DNA of 64,000 nucleotides from Micropterus salmoides (GCF_014851395.1 NW_024041262.1:12669252-12733251); one strand, 5' to 3'; positions 1 to 12,188 are shown, counted from the stretch's first letter. Notes: generated from the letters alone by a model not told the origin. Translations and numbers: made by a program.

Positions 1-521
1 CCTAGAATGTAAAATTGGTAACTATAGCTATATAGCTATATATATCTATAGTATAGTAGCTATATATATTCATGCTTTCTGGAAATGCCCAAAGATTGTG
101 GAATTTTGGAAGAATGTTAAAAGAAAAATTAAAGGTATTCGCTCTTGAAAGTCAACATTAAGCCGAGGCATTTGTATTTTAGGATTAGATGACACAACAA
201 AGCAGGCTGCCAGGTATGAGGATATATTGAGAATTTGCTGGTACGTAATCGGTTTTAATGTCTGTTGGTGACTAAATATAACATAGCCTATTGTATGTGT
301 GCTAAGCTGCTTCACTTGAGTGAGTGTTTTTGTTGTGGTCTGTTTAGGCTGAATTTTTGTTGTTGTTGTTGTTGTTGTTATGCTTGTTTCTGATGTTTGG
401 GTGTATTATGATCATAATCAAATTGGAATAAGAATGGTATATAGGAGCACTTTGAGTTGTAAAACTGTAACTTAATTATGCAATATAAATTAATAAAAAT
501 GGAGAAATGATCCTAGAATGT
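1..521 (+). mobile_element. Decayed LINE (L1-like) 3' fragment with flanking direct repeats
   Basis: Translation of 70-150 gives HAFWKCPKIVEFWKNV, the pattern seen at the C-terminus of L1-type ORF2 reverse transcriptases (H-FW-CP-I--FW--V). A stop follows, and the homologous reading resumes in another frame near 166-290 (LGLDDTTKQ, then RYEDILRICW). The copy is therefore dead and 5'-truncated. A (GTT)n stretch lies at 357-378. The 10-mer cctagaatgt occurs at 1-10 and again at 512-521, which fits a target-site duplication around the insert (11-511). The family assignment rests on motif memory only; the left flank is cut by the window edge. Confidence 0.55.
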
Positions 522-627
522 TATGAGAGATAGATGAACGGATATCCAACAATGTTTCTCTATAATAATCGATTGTTTTAATTTACGGTCACCGGTAGTT
601 GGCGCCTGTGCTCCCCATTTAGAAACC

Positions 628-640
628 GTTTCCTAGTAAC
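628..640 (+). promoter_or_regulatory. X-box (RFX-type) motif upstream of dnaaf3
   Basis: GTTTCCTAGTAAC matches the RFX X-box consensus RYYNYY-N(1-3)-RRNRAC with a one-base spacer (GTTTCC, T, AGTAAC). It lies about 70 bases before a good splice donor (gtgagt at 712) and upstream of the dnaaf3 start. RFX factors are the known activators of motile-cilium genes, so the position suits a dynein-arm assembly factor. Function is inferred. Confidence 0.5.
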
Positions 641-711
641 AGAACCCAAACTTTCTGTTCAGACGGTAAACTTAGCTTTGAATTTTCCTCAGTCATAATT
701 CAGCCTGTGAG
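641..711 (+). other. dnaaf3: Probable non-coding first exon of dnaaf3 (5' UTR)
   Basis: A consensus donor (gag|gtgagt) sits at 711/712. The coding start at 1273 is preceded by a strong acceptor (tttgtctttctttag, ending at 1259). This suggests a short untranslated exon ending at 711 spliced to 1260. The transcription start is not visible; 641 is only a nominal left edge placed after the X-box. The 712-1259 interval would be intron 1; I see no gene in it. Confidence 0.4.
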
Positions 712-1272
712 GTGAGTTTTCCCATGACTTTTGTTTCATTTGGTATCTGGTATCGTACGACAGGTTTTATCACCACATTCAAGTTATATACGGGGTTTGT
801 GCCTCTGGATAACAGATTCATTGATAAGCTAATTTTTGATGTTCTGTCGACCAAATACCCTTTCGCTAGTTAACGTTCGTGCTAAGCTGAACCATAGACT
901 GTGCCAACAGACACTCATACTGGTTGAGTCTCGTTAACGCTGTTTTAAGAAATTTTATGTATAGATTCGTGTGCAGACTGACAGGGTCTAAGAATATGAT
1001 CATTGTGTCCATAGTTGATGTTTCTAAGACTGACACAAGGTATACATCTTGCTTTTGGAAACACTGGACCCGAAGCCTGTATATGTTCTATAAATGATGC
1101 TTCATCCGCATCATTCTTAATTGTTTTGTATTGTTTTTACATATGTAGTGTGCTGTCTCTATGGACCTTTGTGTCTTGAATAAAATCATATCTAGGCCTA
1201 TATCTTAGTGTGAACCATTACAGTCAGGTGTGTGCACAGCTTCGTTTGTCTTTCTTTAGGCCACAGTACAGG

Positions 1273-4200
1273 ATGAGTGCTGGACGAGCATCTGAGGGCG
1301 CGGGCTGCATCACTTGGTGGGGCTTCAGTCCTGCGCGCGACCTGCTGAGAACTGGTGAGAGGGGCACGAGGATGCGTGGTCCTCCTACACACGCGCATCA
1401 CAGAGCAGTCATGGTTTGATGGAAAGTAACCGAGTACATTTTGTTTAGGGATGTACTTCACTAGAGTATTTCCATTTAATTAGTCTACTTCACTAGAGAA
1501 TTAACGTAACTAACGTAAGTACATTTTAATTTTGTAGTGTATTTTACATTTTGAATGCAGGACTTTTACCTGTAATTGAGTATTTTATAAGGTATTGGTA
1601 CTGTTTTTTTGTTATACTGGTAGACTGGTAGATTACAATAACAGAAGCGGAAAAACAGCATGAGTTTTAAAGAATTTAGCTATGCACACAAAACCAGTCA
1701 AATCACTTGTGAACACTTAAACACACTGCAGACAGTATGATAGATAAACAACTGCAGTAACTGGTAATACATTACTTAAGTGTTGTGTATGTTGGACAGA
1801 GAGGACCCAAAAGCAACGCTCAGGTGAAGTTGGTTTTATTGAGGGAAAAAGGGGTTGAGGAAGTGGAGGCGAGGGAGAGGTGGATGCAAATAGAGGAGCA
1901 GAGGAGACACAGACAGGCAGGCCAAAACACAAGGGAAAAACAGAATCACAAGAAAAAAGGAGAAATACACTCACCGTCAGCTGGGCTGCCACCACAACAC
2001 TTAAGCATAGTTTTTGATACTTAATATACCTTACTTATTTCAGTGCTTTTCTTTTAATGCTCCACATTATATCCAAAAAAAGGAGCTTATTTTTCATTTC
2101 AGAAAGCCAAACCCTTGCAAAGATAAATTAGCAAAATCATGATTTAAATATAATTAAAATATCTGACTAAAGAATAAGTAAACAAGACAGATTTCACCAC
2201 ACTTTCAATGCCAACTTTTAAAACCCGGTGCAACAGAAACATTTCTGTTGGTGCTAAACAGTACTGAGGTTTGGTACCAAGCCCTGGAAGTATGGTGTGT
2301 TGGAACTACTATATGCTTTCTCTTTCCTCCCCCAGGCCCTGTGAGACTTGAAGGGGAAGTGAATGTTTTACTGGTTGGCACTGGAGATCCACGACATATT
2401 TTGAAGACCATTGCTGGTGTGCAGAATGAAGAAAGCCTTCACGTGAGCCTCAGTGTCTTAATCTGTCATGTGACGCCTGAGAACAAAATTAGTTTGCTCT
2501 ACTGTGAGCTGCAAACGTCTTCTCTCTGCTCTACTGCAGGTGTGGGTGATAGAAAACAGCATGGAGGAGGTAGCCAGACAGCTGCTGCTCCTCTACCTGG
2601 CACTGATGCCCCAGGAAAGCATGGGAAATAATGGTGGGTGGGAGTTTGTGAAATGATTCACTTCATAATTGTTTGGTAAAAATGTTAATGATGTCCTTTA
2701 ACATTTTCAGAGAAGACAGAGGTTTTCCTGGAGGTATTTGGGAACAGTGAGATCCGCAGTCAGACTGAAGAGACACTGAGACATGCAGCATCACAGCTCT
2801 CTGTGTCTGTTACTGAAACACTGGAGACGCCCACACACTCCTGTCTGAACACAACTTTTCTCAAGGTGCAGTGTTTGGCAAACAAGCGTGTCCTATGTGT
2901 TTCTTCAAGACATTAAGATTGATCTTTTTCTGAAATCAGACACTGACACCTGCTCAGTCAAACCCATGTAAAACAAGACTACATAATGGGCAAAATGTGG
3001 CTATGTAAGTGCTCCATGAATTAGTCCACTAATTTCACACTGAATATTTCTACAGTTCAAGGAGCGAGACGAACTGGCCAGGATATTCAAATTGTGGATC
3101 CAGCCTCAGTCTTCAGCATCTTCATCTGAATGTCCTGCTCCTATCATAATGTCCAAAGCCTGGGATTATCGGGTCAGGCAGCACCTTGGGACACGCTACA
3201 ACGCCAAGAGGGGCTGCTTTGACTGGGACCTTTCAATGAAACTGCATGAGAAAGGGGTATTTGCATATAATTCCTTTATTTGTCGAAATATGCCCATATT
3301 TAGAAGGATGTAAATTTGGAGGCTCACATGTTGCACTGAAGGACTGAGACTGACTCTGCTGTGTCTGCAGTGTGGCGTCATCAGCAAACAACAATATGTG
3401 CGATGGAGGGAACGGGGTTTGGCTTTCGAAATGAGGGAGGGCGTCTACCAAATAACAAATCCAAGTTTGCTCTCTTCAAGAGTGTTCAGTCAGGTAAGCG
3501 TTTGTCTATTTTTACGTTTCTACACAATGCAGCAAGTAAGATGGTGTGAAGGAGCTTAAGTTTGTGTGTGTCCATACAGAAAGGGGACAAAGTAGCTCTC
3601 AGGGGCTACTGGGGAGACATTGTTTCCAGTCCCTACCTCTCCTTTGGCATTGAAACTGATGACAAGAGCCTGCTGAAGACACAGAATGGGCAGCACGTCA
3701 AGGTCAAACATACAGTAGTAATGGCACGGATGTTAGATTATAGATAGATATAATATGTCTTCTTTTTTATCCTACAGCTGAGGTACATATAACATATTAA
3801 TGTCTGCTTTTTGTCCTCTCATCCTTTACTCACACCCACAGACAGCCCAGGATGTCTCCTTTGCAAATGTACAGGCATTGTTCTGGTCCCTGTCCAGTAG
3901 ACGGGGCTGCACCACTACTTCTCAGTCAGACACAGAGGCAGAGGAGCCGTCCCCACAGACAGACCGGAAATCTGTCACCATTAATGGTAAGTGGCTATTA
4001 CCACTGTGAAGGAATTTAGGGGTTCTATGACGCAGGTTTCCCCAGGTCATGATAGGGTCAATTACTGAGCTAAAGTAAGCCAAAGGTGACAGCCAGGGAC
4101 TCTCCAAAACGGTAGGTCAGACACTCCCCTCCGCCTGCTTGGTCGCATGACTGACGCAGCTGCCTTGATAATGATGCATTGTTATCCATTTGTTAGGTAA

Positions 4201-5450
4201 CCCAAGGTCGAGATTATCTTTATTTTGTTTCATTACATACAGACTGACTATCTAGAAAGTGTTGCACGTGGTTTAAATGGCACACAATGTGTCTTGATTT
4301 GGACCAATATCCAACAGACTGTTCACGCATGTATAGATAAGTGAACGATAACCTTATCTGGACACTTAGGGAATCTCTGTGGGTGTAGAGAGGATAAATA
4401 TTCCCAGACAGGAAGTATCCTTCAGATTTGGTGTTGACATTCTCTGTGTTCACACGTTGTATGCTGGCACTGTGTCACCTTAGCTGCTTAACTCGCAGTG
4501 GAAAAGTGAAATACTGAATTTGATTTTGTGGATTTGTTGTTTCAGTGTGTTTTAATGTACATGTTTAAATACATTAAATAAGTGTACATGGAAAGCGGGT
4601 CTTTAAGCTTTTCAGGGTATGGTATCACTTCGCATCCTTTTGAAACCTGTTTTGATGCTTGGCACACAGAAAACAGCAACTGTGTGTGAAACCTGATGGT
4701 TTTATCACTGACCTTTTTCAAATCTTCTTCAGACTTGATGCATCTGAACGGGATCTCTGTGACCTTCCTGCCTATGGGCTCACTTCACAAACTGCCAGAA
4801 AAACAGAAATACTCCCACTTCTTCAACGCCATCTATTTCTCTGCCAGGTGAGAGTTTTTTTTTCTCTAATTACAATTCATATTTTCATAAATATAAATAT
4901 AGTAACTTAATCTACAATAGGATCTTTTCACCATCCTGTCTCCTTGACTGCACACTACTGACATGAGTGCTGACCAGATTTAACTTCTCTGTTTTTGTTT
5001 CCGTCTTTGTCAATGCTACAAAGCTGCGTACACCAGTTGGGCCCGACGATAAGACAGATTGCAGCACCAGACGCTGTGCTCGTCGTGGAGTTGGCCAAGT
5101 GAGGGTTTTTATAGTAACAGTGCTTGTTACCATGGCGACAGTACAGTCACCAGGAGTACAGTGACTATGTTATGTAACTCGCGAGTGCAGAGTATTTTCT
5201 TTTGTATATTTGACGTTTGCTACATATTTAAGTTAATTGATAAACACTTAATACTGTCACAGCGGTCTTTGCATTTAAGTTGTATTTGTGTGTCATTGTA
5301 TACATCAGGTACATTTTGGATCTGAGCAAAGAGCAAGAAGCTGGCTTTGCAAAGAAAGTGGTGAGCATCGCTCTCCAGGCTGAATTTGAGCCGTGGCATG
5401 ATGGGAAGAGTGATGACGTCCATGCTGTGTTCATACCACAGAAGAAGTGA
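1273..5450 (+). CDS. dnaaf3: Dynein axonemal assembly factor 3
   Basis: Dnaaf3 is a cytoplasmic factor needed to pre-assemble outer and inner dynein arms before transport into motile cilia. Eleven coding exons join in phase: 1273-1354, 2336-2442, 2540-2633, 2711-2865, 3056-3256, 3371-3493, 3580-3702, 3842-3986, 4733-4847, 5024-5098, 5309-5450 (453 residues, stop TGA). Recognisable segments are the N-terminal WWGFSPARDLL, the VLLVGTGDPRHILKT block (methyltransferase-like glycine motif typical of the family), VWVIENSMEEVARQLLLLYL, then YRVRQHLGTRYNAKRGCFDW and RGYWGDIVSSPYLSFGIE. The C-terminal part includes FLPMGSLHKLP and AVLVVELAKYILDLS. The product is shorter than the human protein (about 540 residues), mainly through a shorter tail. 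The start was chosen because ATG 1273 lies 13 bases after the exon's acceptor and gives the conserved N-terminus. The gene is convergent with tnnt1, its neighbour also in human. Confidence 0.93.
1420..1610 (+). repeat. Degenerate hAT-like teleost repeat in dnaaf3 intron
   Basis: The sequence is rich in agtac/actagagtatttcc words and contains gaatgcaggacttttacctg. The same words recur in the copies at 29757 and 50200 of this window. It lacks clean termini and is probably an old fragment. Confidence 0.4.
1785..2010. repeat. Probable retroelement fragment in dnaaf3 intron
   Basis: It begins with gaggacccaaaagcaacgct, then a ggttttatt stretch and a long purine-rich body. This layout resembles the antisense of teleost retroelement ends. 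It holds only short open frames with no recognisable protein. The call is from general resemblance. Confidence 0.25.
3987..4732. other. Longest internal intron of dnaaf3 (intron 8 of the coding exons); no gene seen
   Basis: Starts gtaagt and ends ttcttcag. The body (about 4010-4600) is single-copy looking. I recognise no exon or mobile-element protein in it. Confidence 0.5.
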
Positions 5451-5906
5451 AGGTGGTTAATTTAAGCAGAGCTGTTTACTCTGCTCCGACTGTCAGCAGC
5501 CGTACCTTCAAAATATGCGACAGATTGATAGTCAAGGTGGTGTTGCTTCACAGCAAAGACATTTTACAAGATCTTATGCAGTCAGAATTTATTTTTCCTT
5601 AATAAGGGAGTTTACCAGTCAGCGAGTAGCAACTGTGAGTGTTTTGTTTGTATTGGCTGGGATTTATTTCATGTTTCAAATTTAATTTCCAATTTGAATG
5701 ACAATGAATGATAGAAAATGTTCAGTTTATGTACACATGCATTTTAATAATTACAGATGCAATTGCAAGTAAATTTATTTCATTCATTTCACACCTAAAT
5801 ATTTAAATCCCAATTAGATAAAGTGATAAACACTGCAACAATCTTGTCCTGAAACTAGTGAACTGTCTTCTGGTCTGTCTGTCTTCTCTGTGCCTCCTGT
5901 GTCAGT
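5451..5906. other. Convergent 3' ends of dnaaf3 and tnnt1
   Basis: The dnaaf3 stop at 5450 and the tnnt1 stop at 5907 face each other 456 bases apart, so this AT-rich interval must hold both 3' UTRs. No other gene is apparent. Confidence 0.7.
5774..5779 (-). terminator. Poly(A) signal AATAAA for tnnt1
   Basis: TTTATT on the + strand reads AATAAA on the - strand, about 128 bases after the tnnt1 stop. It is the best-placed canonical hexamer for this gene. Confidence 0.45.
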
Positions 5907-8177
5907 TCACTTCCAGCGTCCTCCAACCTTCCCCTTACCATGGACCTTTTTGCTGCATTGAGACAAGAAAACGTAAAGTAGATTATGGACAGTCGTACTC
6001 CGCACCGAAATTACCAGCAAGTATGACTGAGTGGCAATTCAGTGGTTGTGTCATCATGGTAGATCGAGACGAGCAGACTCACAATTTCTGAGCATGTTGG
6101 ATTCTGTTCAGGAGGACATTGATCTGAAGAAAAAATAAATAAGCGTCACGAATGAGCCATTTTTAAAATATCGGTTTTGTATATTCCCAGCTAAATGGCT
6201 CACCTCATACTTCTGCCTCCTCATCTTTTCAGTCAGGTCAAATTTCTCTGACTCCAGTTGGTATATGCATTCCCACATCTCCTTGGCTTTCTCTCTAAAA
6301 CACAACAGCATTAACAACTTGAGATGAAGTAAAAAAAAAAAAGGTCACCAGCTACTTTTTCTGCAGCTGCTTCAAATACTATGTGTCAGACATACCCAGC
6401 TGGTTTAAAATGTAATGACCTTTACTTAGAATGAACCTAAATCTACTGGCAACAAAACTCAAAATGCATGTCTTTAATGGACCTGACCTCAGGGTTTCCT
6501 CTCTCAGGTTCTCAACAGCCAGTGGCTTGCGTCTCTCCGCCAGAGTCTTCTTCTTTATTTCCCTGGCTGTTTGCCTTTTGCCTCGCCTCTGCTCTACCTG
6601 CAGGAAACAAACACACTCATTTGACACACATGAAATCTGATTGTCATGCAGAGCCGTTCTTTCAGTGGGCACTACAAATGATATGCCCTGCACATACTCG
6701 CAGTACACAGTGACACACCTGCCTACAAATACATTATTCTGACCTTGGCCAGGAACCCTCCAAAGTGAGCACCCATGTTAGAGAGCACTTTCTTCTTCTT
6801 TGCCTCATCCTCTGCCCTCTTCTTGGCCTCTTCATCCTCTTTCCTCTGTCTCTCCTCCTGAGGAAGTCTTCAGTAGATTACTGCAGTTTCCGTTACTTAT
6901 ATTTACATAGTATCATATGCAGTAAGTATAATGTTAAAACCTAATTACCGCAATCCGTGTCTGTCTGTCCCGCTCTTTTTCAGCCCTCACACGCTGCTGC
7001 TCAGCTCTTTCTGCCCGGCGGCTTTCCTGTAACACAATAACCATGTCAACTCGAATTTCACACATGCCCCTTTAATCTTTATTATCATAAATATCCTGAC
7101 AAATCTCGCTTTTAGACAAACAGAAAAACAACACGGGAAAGGCATTACAATCCTGTCTTTGAGTCCAATCAGCTCCTCTTCCTCTTTCTTCCTCTGCTCA
7201 AAATGGACATCAATCAGAGTCTGCAGCTCCAGAAGATCTTTCTCCATCCTTTTCCTATGGATATCCTAACAGGGACCAGCAGACACACTGATCAAGATTA
7301 TTTAATGCTGTTTTAGGGGCTTGTAATTGTGTAATTGTTCAATTAATAACAATCTTGGAGGAGCATACATCAAAGTCAACCCTCTCCCCCTCAGGGATTT
7401 TAGGGGCAGCGAGCTGTGTGACCAGTGGCCTGTAAAATAATATGAAGGCATATTAACATATATGCTTTTTTGACTGCTCACATTATTTTTATTTACTACT
7501 TTTAGTGGTAAAATCAGTAAATAGTTTTTTATGTTAAGTATTCCCATGTAGCCTTACTTGTATTTGGGACGTTCTTCTTCAACATCACAGCCAGAGCAGA
7601 AATGAAAAAGCAAATCAGCTCAATTTTTATACACATATTTGAAAACACAACAAATCAAATTAATTCTGGTTTAACTTTAATAGGCAAAGACTGATGTTTT
7701 AATAAATCAGAAAACCCACAGTTCATGGCACCTGTTCATAATCCTAGAAAGATGAACAGAGTTTTTTATTGCCCTGGGGCAATTTAAGATTTTAAGTTCC
7801 CGGTTCATTTTGAATTTAAAATCCACAGCATAATCATGCAACTGAACATGGATTTGGATTCTGGAAAAACACAGCTGCAAAGCAAACAAAGTTCAGCATC
7901 GCAGTCTCACCTCCCTCTCCCTGCTCCTCATCTTCTTCTGCAGAAAGAAAGAGTAACAGAGCGATTGAGTTGAGGGAAAATATGAAACTGCAGCTTTATT
8001 AAATGAATGAATGCCCTTACCTTCGTGATGGCCTCTAAATAAAAAAATAATTAAAGATCACATCAGACATGCTATAAAACAGAAGCTTATGTATTATAAA
8101 TGATAATAAATAATAATAATATAAAAGTTAACAGGTAGGACTGGACTGACTCACCCATGACCTTCTAAATCACACAT
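5907..8177 (-). CDS. tnnt1: Troponin T, slow skeletal type
   Basis: Troponin T anchors the troponin complex to tropomyosin on the thin filament of striated muscle. Twelve coding exons (5' to 3'): 8177-8155, 8034-8021, 7937-7911, 7576-7558, 7429-7369, 7265-7149, 7026-6949, 6857-6744, 6597-6488, 6294-6204, 6123-6083, 5952-5907, giving 246 residues. The acidic N-terminus is short (MCDLEGHGGHHEEED then EQGEGEERPKYK). The tropomyosin-binding core follows (RMEKDLLELQTLIDVHFEQR), then KKKVLSNMGAHFGGFLAKVE and the coiled-coil region KEMWECIYQLESEKFDL. The end is INVLLNRIQ then HAQKFKKVHGKGKVGGRWK, typical of full-length troponin T. The last intron splits codon TT|C; reading past its donor would give a false stop after QKL. 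Exons of 14, 19 and 27 bases encode the N-terminus. The tnnt1 name, rather than tnnt2 or tnnt3, rests on synteny with dnaaf3. The start lies in an exon whose acceptor is ctctccag, so an untranslated exon lies further upstream. Confidence 0.88.
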
Positions 8178-8639
8178 AGTGACACTGGAGAGGAAATATA
8201 AAAATCAGAACTGTTATGAATGTGCAACAGCATTAGTGTGACATATGAAAGGTCTCATTATTTTTTAAATGTAGTTCAGCTAGAAATGGTAACAGCTGCA
8301 TTGAATTTGTAGAACACACCTTAAATTTGCCAATAACATGGGTTTGTCCAAAATTACATTATGCAAACTTACTTAATTATGGGGATTTTAGCAGCAAAAG
8401 CAGACCAAGTCTCAACACTGTATTAAAGCTGTAATTTTTGAAAGACACAATCTTCCACCTAGAAATGAAAAGCTTAATTCATGAGAAATAAAACCATTCA
8501 ATACACTTTTGTTGCTACAGACACATTCGGTCTGGTATGACCAGTAGCTTGTGCTGGCTAAAATAAGCCAGATGCTGAAGATATTGATGTGTAACAGTTT
8601 TTTCTGGATCAGTTGATGGACAGCTGGCACAGTTCTGGT

Positions 8640-8985
8640 GTGTTGGGTGTGTGTTTTTAATGTTTCCCTGTTTTAGTTTGTAGTTGCCTGCCTCCAGTAT
8701 CGTCTTGTTTTACTTTCTTACTTCCTGTATACCTGTCTCATTCCCCTGATTGTTTTTACTTGTGCCTTGTTATCCTCACCTATCCTGTGCATATATAGTG
8801 GTTGTCTTTCTGTTGTCAGTTACTGGTTCATTGTTTTCATTTCTGTTGTTTGTCTCTGGATTATGCTTAGATCTTTGCTATTTGGACTTTTTTTTTGTGC
8901 TCACACCACATCACCTGTAAGTTTTTCATCCATACAGGATTAAACCTCACTCACAGTACCTGTTTAGCTCAGTCTGATCACCTAA
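8640..8985 (+). repeat. Retrotransposon 3'-end/LTR-like teleost repeat
   Basis: The pyrimidine-rich text (acttcctgtatacctgtctc, gcatatatagtgg, later ggattaaacctcac) resembles a dispersed teleost retroelement terminal sequence. It has a TATA-like word and a downstream attaaa word. No protein or clear terminal repeats are visible, so the identification is tentative. Confidence 0.35.
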
Positions 8986-9021
8986 TAATGACGCCTTCAG
9001 AGCAACTGATGGGAAAATGTT

Positions 9022-10018
9022 GAACTTTCTCTATGCACACAAAAGGCCTATTTCTCTCAAACATTGTTCACTGAATCTGTCAAAATCTGTGTTAGTGATT
9101 GTTATCTCCTTTGCCGAGATAATCCATCCACCTCACAAGTGTGGTATATCAAGATGCTGATCAGACAGCATGGGTATTCCACAGGTGTGCCATAGGCTGG
9201 CCACAATAAAAGGCCACTCGAAAATGTGCAGTTCAATCACACAGCACAATGCCACAGATGTCGCAAGTTTTGAGGTACCGTGCAATTGGCATGCTGACTG
9301 CATGTCCACCAGAGCTGTTGCCCGTGAATTGAATGTTCATTTCTCTACCATAAGCTGTCTCCAAAGGCGTTTCAGAGAATTTGGCAGTACATCCAACCGG
9401 CCTCACAACCGCAGTAACCACACCAGCCCAGGATCTCCAAATCCAGCATCTTCACCTCCAAGATCGTCTGAGACCAGCCACCCGGACAGCTGCTGCAACA
9501 ATCGGTTTGCATAACTAAAAGATTTCTGCACAAACTGTCAGGAATCATCTCAGGGAAACTCATCTGCATGCTCGTCGTCTTTCTCGGGATCTCGACCTGA
9601 CTACAACTCCGTACAGCCATTGAAGAGGAGTTGACTAACATTCCACAGGCCACAATCAAGAACCTGAATCAACTCTGTGGAGATGTGTTGCACTGCGTGA
9701 GACAAATGGTGGTCACACCAGATACTGACTGGTTTCCGGACCTCCCCAATACAGTGAAACTGCACATTTTCGAGTGGCCTTTTATTGTGGCCAGCCTAAG
9801 GCACACCTGTGCTGTCTGATCAGTATCTTGATATGCCATACCTGTGAGGTCGATGGATTATCTTGGCAAATGAGAAGTGCTCACTAACACAGATTTTGAA
9901 TATTTGAGAGAAACAGGCCTTTTGTGTACATAGAGAAAGTCTTAGAACTTTGAGTTCTGCTCATGATGAATGGGGGCAAAAACAAAAGTGTTGTGTTTAT
10001 AATTTTGTTCAGTATATA
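9022..10018 (+). mobile_element. Tc1/mariner-family element, internally deleted, with long inverted terminal repeats
   Basis: The sequence around 9022-9230 reappears inverted at about 9760-9960 (cacaaaaggcc...tttctctcaaa against tttgagagaaacaggcctttt; gccactcgaaaatgtgcag against ctgcacattttcgagtggc). The right end finishes ttttgttcagtata, a typical end of this fish Tc1 family. The left outermost 60-70 bases are missing. Between the repeats is only the first part and the last part of the transposase. It is non-autonomous. Confidence 0.85.
9302..9720 (+). pseudogene. Broken Tc1 transposase remnant
   Basis: The N-terminal DNA-binding (helix-turn-helix) region is readable as MSTRAVARELNVHFSTISCL then QRRFREFGSTSNRPHNR. 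A small deletion near 9414 shifts the frame. The next block continues in another frame (VTTPAQDL, DRLRPATRTAAATIGLHN) to a stop. Near 9610 the sequence jumps to the far 3' part (TAIEEELTNIPQATI), so the whole DDE catalytic core has been lost. It cannot encode an active enzyme. Confidence 0.8.
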
Positions 10019-12188
10019 AATAGATGAGAATTTTAATTCCAGGAGTGGAGATCCTTTCATTTTAATAGTCCTGTCCCCTGTCCTGATGTATTTCATGACT
10101 TATGAGTCAGCCACTGGAGATACATTACACGTTCAATGCAGGTCAGTTCTTTTGTTCAAAGAATAAGAGTAAAGGGAAGGCCATTTGTAGCTAATGATCT
10201 AGGAATAGAAGAGGCCAGAGGGACTATAGACCAGAGCAGTGTCCTGTTACCCAGGATAAGACTGAGGTATCAGCTGGCCAATCCTTCTTGTTTAATTTGA
10301 TTTACAAGAGAGAATGTGGGATGGAGCGATTAAGCTGGTCGGCTGGCCGCTATTAACACCAGCCAAGTCCTCTAGTATCATTTGATCTACTCGCAGTCTC
10401 ACTGAGCTGAAGGGATATTTAAATGTCTGTAGAGCCCCATAAATATTTTAGCATTCCTAACCATTGCTTCAGCAATTTATATACATATTTCAGTGTGGCT
10501 TGTTACAGGAGATATAGTATTATAATTTTACAGAGCGCAATCGTCAAGAACATCTGAAGAGCTACAGTAACTGAACGGAAACATTTGGATTCTGGAGAGA
10601 CACACCAGCAATAGACCGATTTTCAAAATACAATTTTCACTGCAGACATTGTAAACAACTGGAAGCGCTCCCAGACTGCCTGTCTTTGAGTGTAAAACAT
10701 GGCAGATCAAGTAATGAGGCCACCCCGAGTCTCTCAGATCCCTTCGTAGTTAGTTTTTAGCCAACATCTCAGAGCATGAGCATGTAAATCTGAATAAACA
10801 CGGGCACAAGGACAAAAGGCAGATGAGGGATTGGGAGAGGAATTCATCACTTCACTGTTGAATGTTTCTAGCCAAACTGACCGACACAGTCCCAGGCGGA
10901 CAGAGAGGCCAAGGGCACCAAGAATAACCTGTCATGAAGGAGCATTCAATTCCAGAGATATTATACACCTTTATCAACACCCACTGACCCACTGGCATCC
11001 TATGTTCAAACACATATTATGTTGTTATGTGCTCTTAAAAGCCCACTGACTTTTAAGATCCTACTTTTGCTGTAATTGAGTGAAGAATCCCAGAGTTTGA
11101 AAATGTACCTCATTCTTTCAGGTCTAAAATGTCTTTTAATTGATTTTTCTGTTGGGGGCAGACATGAAAACATGGCATCTTGGATTTATATATTTCACTC
11201 AATATTAAGATGTTATAGCTTCACAGAGTTACTGGAACAAGTAAACTATGAATATACTGAATCAGTGACATTGTATAATGAAAAAATAATCTGCCTTTTA
11301 AACTTATTGAGGATGACAGAGTCAATTTTGAATGCCATGTACCCGTCTAGCAGACATGGAGCAACATTACCACTTATTTAGTGTTGTGTTTTTGGCCACC
11401 TGATAAATGTAAATGCAAACTTCAATACCCTTTTAGCTCTGTTTTTGGTCTCCACCAAATCCTGCTGGAAATATCTGGCTCTTTAGCTGCCAAATGCTCT
11501 ACTATGTTCTCCAGCTAACATCTGTTGACAACTCTGTGTCTGTCAGTCGATTAATGCTGGGCAGGTAGCATACAGTGGGGTTCTAGTGAATAGCTGTCTG
11601 CTGTACGACCGGTGAGAGTGAATCCAAACAAACAGTTAATCAAAACAATGAGCTGAAAAACGCTGAAAAGCTTTGTAGTGCTGAGGGGATGTGTAGATTT
11701 GATGATAATTCTCTGTGGGTATCATCACTATGAGCAACCCTGTTCACATTACAAATAGTCATTTGATCCATTGTTATCATAAAAATATTGATTATAGCTG
11801 CTATTAACATAATGATTTGCTAAATGTCCCTCACAGCCTTGAAATAAATCTAACAATAATGTCATATAAATTGTCCACAGTCTATAAACAACACTATGTA
11901 ATCAAGCCCAGTGATTCACTTGGGCTTGCAAATTCTATAACTACGTATCAAGTACAGTACTACATAATGATTGTGCCATTTAAAAATGATGGAAGACTTT
12001 GCCTAAAAAAGTCTACTACTACTGCTTCTAGATGGTCACATATTTCAGTTTAGAGGAAAAGTCAAAGCACATACCTGAACAGCAAAAGAGAAGGTTGTCT
12101 ACTGATGATATAAACAAGAGAAGTAACAACTAAAGGGGAGACAGAGTTTTATATAAGGGTCCTCTGGGGTGACAGAGAGGTGAAATGG

